This document shows positions 5,385 to 9,147 of a stretch of DNA of 9,147 nt, piece by piece. Source of the stretch: Burkholderiaceae bacterium (lineage in GTDB: Bacteria; Pseudomonadota; Gammaproteobacteria; Burkholderiales; Burkholderiaceae); NCBI GenBank assembly GCA_030151165.1, contig JASLEM010000482.1, forward strand, positions 1 through 9,147, written 5' to 3'. Position 1 is the first letter of the stretch. Each line of letters starts with the position of its first letter. The position numbers and the translations under genes were made by a program. The notes under the pieces were generated by a model, which made no database searches, was not told where the DNA came from, and was given only the letters and a program-made list of their open reading frames with translations.

Positions 5385-7076
5385 TCAGTCGGCCCAGACC
5401 AGCTTCCGGCCTTTCGACGTCCACGCATCGAATTGCGCGGCGTTCTGCGCCTCGAGCACGTTGCGCTTGATCTTGAAGGTCGGCGTGACGAGGCCGTTCT
5501 CGACCGTCCACGGCTGCGTCATCAGGATCAGCACCTCGAGCTGCTCGTGCGGGTCGAGTTCGTGGTTGACGGTCATCAGGTGGTTCACGAGCGCGTCCTC
5601 CAGCGCCGCGCGGCCGGCCGCGTCGCCGGCTTTCGCGCAAGCGTCGGCATTGAGCATCAGCATCGCGAACGGCTGCGGGTAGTTCTCGCCGACGACGCAG
5701 CAGGCCTCGATCGCCGGATTCGCGACGAGCCGGTCCTCGATCGGCGCGGGCGAGACGTACTTGCCCTTGCTGGTCTTGAACATGTCCTTCACGCGGCCGG
5801 TGATGCGCAGGTAGCCTTCGGCGTCGACCTGCCCCTTGTCGCCGGTGTGCAGCCAGCCGTCGGCCGTGAGCGCGGCGGCGGTGAGCTCGGGTTCCTTGTA
5901 GTAGCCCAGCATCAGGCCGCCGCTGCGCATCTGGATCTCGCCGGTCTGCGGGTCGATCCGCGACTCGACGCCCTCGTACGGCAGGCCGACGGTGCCATGG
6001 CGCTTGTCGTGGTGCAGCGTCGCGTGCGACACGCCGCAGTTCTCGGTCATGCCGTAGACCTCGATGATGTCGAGCCCCAGCGACGAATACCAGCGCAGCA
6101 GGTCGGGCGGCATCGGCGCGGCGCCGCCGGCGGCGACGATGCACTGGTCGAGCCCGAGCGCCTTCAGGATCTTGCGCCGCAGGAACCGGCCCGCGAACGG
6201 GATCTTGAGCAGGCGCTCGAGACGCTGCGGCGGCATGTGCGCATGGATGCTCTGCTGGAACTTGACCCACAGGCGCGGCACCGAGAAGAAGACCGTCGGC
6301 CGCGCGCGCTGCAGGTCGCGCGCGAAGGTGTCGAGGCTCTCGGCGAAGAAGAGGTGCATGCCTGTCGCGAGCTGGCCGTGCTCGACGAGCGCGCGTTCGG
6401 CCACGTGCGCGAGCGGCAGGTAGCTCAGCATCCGCGCCTCCGAGCCGACGGTGAGGCGCTTCAGCCCCGCGTCGACGGACCACGCGAAGTTGTCGAAGCT
6501 GTGCATCACGCCCTTGGGCATGCCGGTGGTGCCGGAGGTGTAGACGATGGTCGCGAGCTCGCTGCCTTCGCGCACCGGGCTGCCGGGCAGCGGCAGCGTG
6601 CGCGCGACGATGTCGTCCCAGCGCATGTCGACGCGCGTGCGCACGTCCTCGGGCGACAGCGCGTAGCTGACGCAGGGCAGGCCGGCCGGCACGCCGGGGC
6701 GCATCGCCTCCCAGCCGTCCAGCTTGCCGACGAACAGCAGCTTCGCGCCGCTGTGCTCGAGGATCTGCGCGATGGTGCCGGCGGCGAGCGTCGGATAGAG
6801 CGGCACCGAGACGTATCCGGCCATCCAGATCGCGAAGTCGCTCATCAGCCACCACGCGCAGTTCTTCGACAGCACCGCGATGCGCGCGCCGGGTTCGAAG
6901 CCCTGCTGGCGCAGGAAGGCGGCCATGCGGCGCGACTCGTCGACGACGTCCTTCCAGCTGAACTCCTTCAGCAGGTTGCCGCCCATCGGCTGCGTGAACG
7001 CCGTGCGGTCGGGCGCGGTGCGCTCCCAGTGGTACAGGCGCTGGAGGGCGAGCGACGATGGCGGCGGTAAGGTCAT
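5385..7076 (-). CDS. AMP-forming long-chain fatty-acid-CoA ligase family protein
   Basis: This encodes 563 residues of the ANL adenylate-forming superfamily, long-chain acyl-CoA synthetase group (COG1022/FadD15-like). It activates a carboxylic acid with ATP to an acyl-adenylate and transfers it to CoA, in the cytoplasm or at the inner membrane. Core motifs run in order: P-loop YTSGTTGMPKG (179-189), YGMTENCG (341-348), GWLHTGD (407-413), hinge GRVKDMFKTSKGKYVSP (427-443), and the C-terminal lysine region TPTFKIKRN (531-539) with K535 or K537 as the catalytic Lys. The large domain covers about 1-425 and the mobile C-terminal domain the rest. The ATG at 7076 is chosen for its ribosome binding site; the open frame continues to 7475 but that extension is Arg-rich and unlike the family. 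It is about 80-100 residues shorter than typical eukaryotic ACSLs, which is normal for bacterial members. It is monocistronic here: convergent with aceB and divergent from the acyltransferase. Chain-length preference cannot be read from the sequence. Confidence 0.93.
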   Translation of the reverse strand: MTLPPPSSLALQRLYHWERTAPDRTAFTQPMGGNLLKEFSWKDVVDESRRMAAFLRQQGFEPGARIAVLSKNCAWWLMSDFAIWMAGYVSVPLYPTLAAGTIAQILEHSGAKLLFVGKLDGWEAMRPGVPAGLPCVSYALSPEDVRTRVDMRWDDIVARTLPLPGSPVREGSELATIVYTSGTTGMPKGVMHSFDNFAWSVDAGLKRLTVGSEARMLSYLPLAHVAERALVEHGQLATGMHLFFAESLDTFARDLQRARPTVFFSVPRLWVKFQQSIHAHMPPQRLERLLKIPFAGRFLRRKILKALGLDQCIVAAGGAAPMPPDLLRWYSSLGLDIIEVYGMTENCGVSHATLHHDKRHGTVGLPYEGVESRIDPQTGEIQMRSGGLMLGYYKEPELTAAALTADGWLHTGDKGQVDAEGYLRITGRVKDMFKTSKGKYVSPAPIEDRLVANPAIEACCVVGENYPQPFAMLMLNADACAKAGDAAGRAALEDALVNHLMTVNHELDPHEQLEVLILMTQPWTVENGLVTPTFKIKRNVLEAQNAAQFDAWTSKGRKLVWAD

Positions 7077-7420
7077 GGCGGTACCTCGGCTGACCGGCGC
7101 CCATGACGTCCGGGAGCCCACGGCCAGACTAGTGCGGGCCCCGCGTCGACGCCATGGTGAAACCCCGGGCCAGGCCAAGAGGTTGGCTCGCCGGGTCAGT
7201 GAGCGGTTTTCCCTGCGATGGCGATCCCGGCCCCGTCGCGTCGCATCGATGCCTGGCGGCGCGTCGATCGAACGGCGAGCGTTCGCAGGCGGTTCGCCCG
7301 ACCTATTTGCTAAGATCGACTCGACTGCAGCTGCAAGTGTGGAAGTGGTCGGTCGTGCCCGGAGCTCTCCGCACGATCCGCGCGGCCGAGGATGGCCCTT
7401 TTCTCCCACCGGGCGTTCGT
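7077..7420. other. Divergent intergenic region between ligase and acyltransferase genes (344 bp)
   Basis: It carries the ligase ribosome binding site at its left edge. The only AT-rich spot is CTATTTGCTAAGAT (7303-7316); its TAAGAT (7311-7316) is a possible -10 for the acyltransferase, about 105 bp before its start, but no good -35 is placed at 16-18 bp. The 10-bp palindrome TGCAGCTGCA (7326-7335) follows. Open frames cross the region on both strands but lack ribosome binding sites and family matches. No small gene is supported. Confidence 0.5.
7084..7087 (-). promoter_or_regulatory. Ribosome binding site of the acyl-CoA ligase gene
   Basis: GAGG on the minus strand lies 7 nt before the ATG at 7076. 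It decides this start over longer in-frame alternatives reaching 7475. Confidence 0.7.
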
Positions 7421-8602
7421 ATGTCTTCCTGGCCAGGCGTTCTTGTTCTGCTTGTCGCACTGCTGCTGGCGACATCGCTGCGGCGGCTGCTGCGCACGCC
7501 CAAGCTGCAGGCGCACAACCTGGCGCTCGATGGCCTGCGCGGCTACTTGGCCTTCGGCGTCTTCCTCCACCACTCGATGGTCTGGTACTTCTACCTGCAG
7601 TCCGGCGTGTGGGCCAAGCCGCCGATGCCGGCCTACCGCGAGCTCGGTTTCTACTGCGTCGGCTTCTTCTTCATGATCACCGCCTTCCTGTTCGGCGGAA
7701 AGGTGCTGGACAGCCGGCAGCGTCCGATCGACTGGGTGCGCCTCTACAGCTCGCGCGTGCTGCGGATCGTGCCGCTGTTCTGGGCCGTGGCGGCCTGCGT
7801 GATGGTGCTGGTCGGCATCGCCACGCACTGGGAACTCCGCGAGTCGTGGTCCGACTTGGCCGTGCATGTGCTGAGCTGGTTCAGCGCCGGCCTGACGGTC
7901 GGGCAGCGCGTCAACGGTTTCGTGATCACCGGCAAGCTCGTCGCGCTGGTGACCTGGTCGCTCACGTACGAGTGGCTGTTCTATTTCTCGCTGCCCTTGA
8001 TCGCGTTGCTGTGGCGCCGCAAGGTCGGGGCGGCAGCGGTGTTCGCGGCGATCTGCGCGGTCGTGGCCATGTCGTTCAACGAGTTGAACCCGCTCATCCT
8101 GCTGAACTTCGTCGTCGGCGTGGCCGCGGCGGCGGCGGTGCGTCGGGAGGGCATTGCCGCCAGGCTGCGAACGCCCGGGGCCGCGGTCATCGCGCTGGTG
8201 GCCATCGCGGCGCTCCTGTCCGGGCGATTCCCGCATTTCGTCGCGCCGGTGTTCACCGCGATCGCATTCCTGGTCATCGCGAGCGGCAACACGCTGTTCG
8301 GGCTGATGTCGAACCGGGCGGCCGTCGACATGGGGGAGATCAGCTACGGCGTCTACCTGCTGCACGGGCTCGTGCTCGCGACGCTGATCCTGTTCGTGCT
8401 GGGCGCGGACAACGTCAAGGCGTGGAGCGCAGGGAGCTACTGGGGCCTGGTCGGAATCGCAGCGCTGGCCGTGGTGACGATCGCTTCGCTGAGCTATCGT
8501 TTCCTCGAGATGCCCGCGCTGAAGTTGACGCAGCGGATGACGGACTCGCTCCACGCCGTCGGAGGCCGCGTGATGCGCCTCGGCGCTTTACGGCGCGGCT
8601 GA
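7421..8602 (+). CDS. Membrane acyltransferase, acyltransferase-3 family (OafA/YrhL-like)
   Basis: This encodes 393 residues with about ten hydrophobic membrane segments spread over the whole length. The family moves acyl groups, commonly acetyl, onto extracytoplasmic sugars such as O-antigen, exopolysaccharide or peptidoglycan from the inner membrane. The diagnostic N-terminus is NLALDGLRGYLAFGVFLHHS, with the functionally important R-X10-H pair at R40 and H51. Later come a helical segment with TWSLTYEWLFYFSLP (178-192), the EISYGVYLLHGLVL segment (306-319) and a C-terminal YRFLEMPALKL (359-369). There is no C-terminal SGNH domain, so this is the short form. The ATG at 7421 is chosen because the preceding in-frame sequence (to 7154) is not membrane-like and the protein then begins with a hydrophobic segment; the ribosome binding site is poor. 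The gene stands alone, with no sugar or polysaccharide genes beside it, so the acceptor cannot be guessed. It is convergent with gshA, only 45 bp apart. Confidence 0.88.
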   Translation: MSSWPGVLVLLVALLLATSLRRLLRTPKLQAHNLALDGLRGYLAFGVFLHHSMVWYFYLQSGVWAKPPMPAYRELGFYCVGFFFMITAFLFGGKVLDSRQRPIDWVRLYSSRVLRIVPLFWAVAACVMVLVGIATHWELRESWSDLAVHVLSWFSAGLTVGQRVNGFVITGKLVALVTWSLTYEWLFYFSLPLIALLWRRKVGAAAVFAAICAVVAMSFNELNPLILLNFVVGVAAAAAVRREGIAARLRTPGAAVIALVAIAALLSGRFPHFVAPVFTAIAFLVIASGNTLFGLMSNRAAVDMGEISYGVYLLHGLVLATLILFVLGADNVKAWSAGSYWGLVGIAALAVVTIASLSYRFLEMPALKLTQRMTDSLHAVGGRVMRLGALRRG

Positions 8603-8647
8603 CCGGGCGGTCGCCGCGGCTCTCGCGCCGGAGCGAGTTGCGCGGGC

Positions 8648-9147
8648 TTACTCGTAGACCTCGGCCTCCGGATCCGTCGCCTCGAGCTCGTACGATGCGG
8701 CGAGCATCGCCAGCCGGCCGATCACGCCGTACATGTAGAAGCGGTTGGGGGCGCTGACGCCCGGCTTCTCGCCCGGCTTCGGCAGGTGCGAGCTCTCGGC
8801 GAACGCGAGCGGCACGAAGCTGGCGCCCGGCGCGTTCAGGTTCTCGTCGATGCCGCGCTCGGCGTGCATGCGGTAGAAGCCGCCGACGACGTAGCGGTCG
8901 ATCATGTAGACCACCGGCTCGGCCACGGCCTCGTTGACGCGCTCGTAGGTCGGCACGCCTTCCTGGATGATGACTTCCGTGACCGACTGGCCGTCCTTGA
9001 CCGTGCCCATCTTGTTGCGCGTGCGGCGGTTGACCTCGTCGAGCTCCTTGGCGTCGCGCACGGTCATCACGCCCATGCCGTAGGTGCCGTTGTCGGCCTT
9101 GACGACGACGAACGGCTTCTCGTTGATGCCGTATTCCTTGTGCTTGC
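8648..9147 (-). CDS. gshA: Glutamate-cysteine ligase, Acidithiobacillus/betaproteobacterial type (partial, N-terminus outside window)
   Basis: The visible part is the C-terminal 165 residues, ending at TAA 8650-8648. The frame continues past the window edge with KHKEYGINEKPFVVVKADNG upstream of the first internal Met (9076), so that Met is not the start. The enzyme joins L-glutamate and L-cysteine with ATP to gamma-glutamylcysteine, the first step of glutathione synthesis, in the cytoplasm. Conserved blocks are KADNGTYGMGVMTV, a nucleotide-binding-like segment, then VIIQEGV, EPVVYMIDRYVVGGFYRMH, DENLNAPGASFVPLAF and FYMYGVIGRLAMLAASYELE. These fit the glutamate-cysteine ligase family known from Acidithiobacillus ferrooxidans and many betaproteobacteria (TIGR02049 from memory), not the E. 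coli GshA family. In related genomes a glutathione synthetase gene is often nearby; here only 45 bp and the convergent acyltransferase lie downstream, so any partner would be elsewhere. No T-run terminator is visible in that gap. Confidence 0.9.
   Translation of the reverse strand, partial: KHKEYGINEKPFVVVKADNGTYGMGVMTVRDAKELDEVNRRTRNKMGTVKDGQSVTEVIIQEGVPTYERVNEAVAEPVVYMIDRYVVGGFYRMHAERGIDENLNAPGASFVPLAFAESSHLPKPGEKPGVSAPNRFYMYGVIGRLAMLAASYELEATDPEAEVYE

Noticed and set aside
5433..7070. 545-codon plus-strand frame opposite the acyl-CoA ligase gene
   Set aside because: It mirrors the codon bias of the real gene on the other strand and has no domain.
7326..7335. TGCAGCTGCA palindrome as a quorum-sensing lux-type box
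   Set aside because: It is too short, does not match the roughly 20-bp lux box pattern, and no luxR/luxI gene is nearby.
7077..7475. N-terminal extension of the acyl-CoA ligase
   Set aside because: The extension is Arg-rich and unlike the family, and a good ribosome binding site precedes the 7076 start.
7310..8554. 414-codon minus-strand frame opposite the acyltransferase
   Set aside because: It is rich in Arg, Gln and His with no motif. The plus-strand frame has clear membrane segments and family motifs.

Overview
The window is very GC-rich, densely coded chromosomal DNA. Gene content points to a betaproteobacterium, most likely of the order Burkholderiales (a Rubrivivax/Leptothrix/Roseateles-like lineage). 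The pointers are a glutamate-cysteine ligase of the Acidithiobacillus/betaproteobacterial type, a PsiF-repeat pair, a LysR / type II haloacid dehalogenase / malate synthase A cluster, and third-position GC-biased codons throughout. This assignment rests on recognised protein families, not on a marker gene. I see no rRNA, tRNA, insertion sequence, phage gene or CRISPR array.

Layout, left to right. (1) 1-465 (+): the C-terminal end of a protein with a cyclic-nucleotide-binding-like domain, cut by the window edge. (2) 683-1009 and 1321-1596 (+): two small exported PsiF-repeat proteins of different architecture, separated by a convincing intrinsic terminator (1076-1098). (3) 1801-2706 (-): a LysR-family regulator, divergent from (4) 2850-3551 (+): an L-2-haloacid dehalogenase with every known catalytic residue present. 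This is followed without a visible terminator by (5) 3700-5286 (+): malate synthase A (aceB), closed by a strong hairpin terminator at 5318-5342. (6) 5385-7076 (-): a long-chain fatty-acid-CoA ligase type AMP-forming enzyme. (7) 7421-8602 (+): a membrane acyltransferase-3 (OafA-like) protein, divergent from the ligase across a 344-bp gap. (8) 8648-9147 (-): the C-terminal part of glutamate-cysteine ligase (gshA), running off the right edge.

How the genes may work together: the LysR, dehalogenase and malate synthase genes form the most coherent unit. A type II dehalogenase acting on a haloacetate makes glycolate; oxidation to glyoxylate (enzyme not in this window) would supply malate synthase. 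AceB also serves the ordinary glyoxylate shunt for growth on acetate and fatty acids, and the neighbouring acyl-CoA ligase fits a fatty-acid or acetyl-CoA theme. The other genes look like independent units. I found no clearly new multi-gene system. The most unusual points are the divergent, internally duplicated PsiF protein with shortened Cys-Cys spacing and the dehalogenase-malate synthase pairing.
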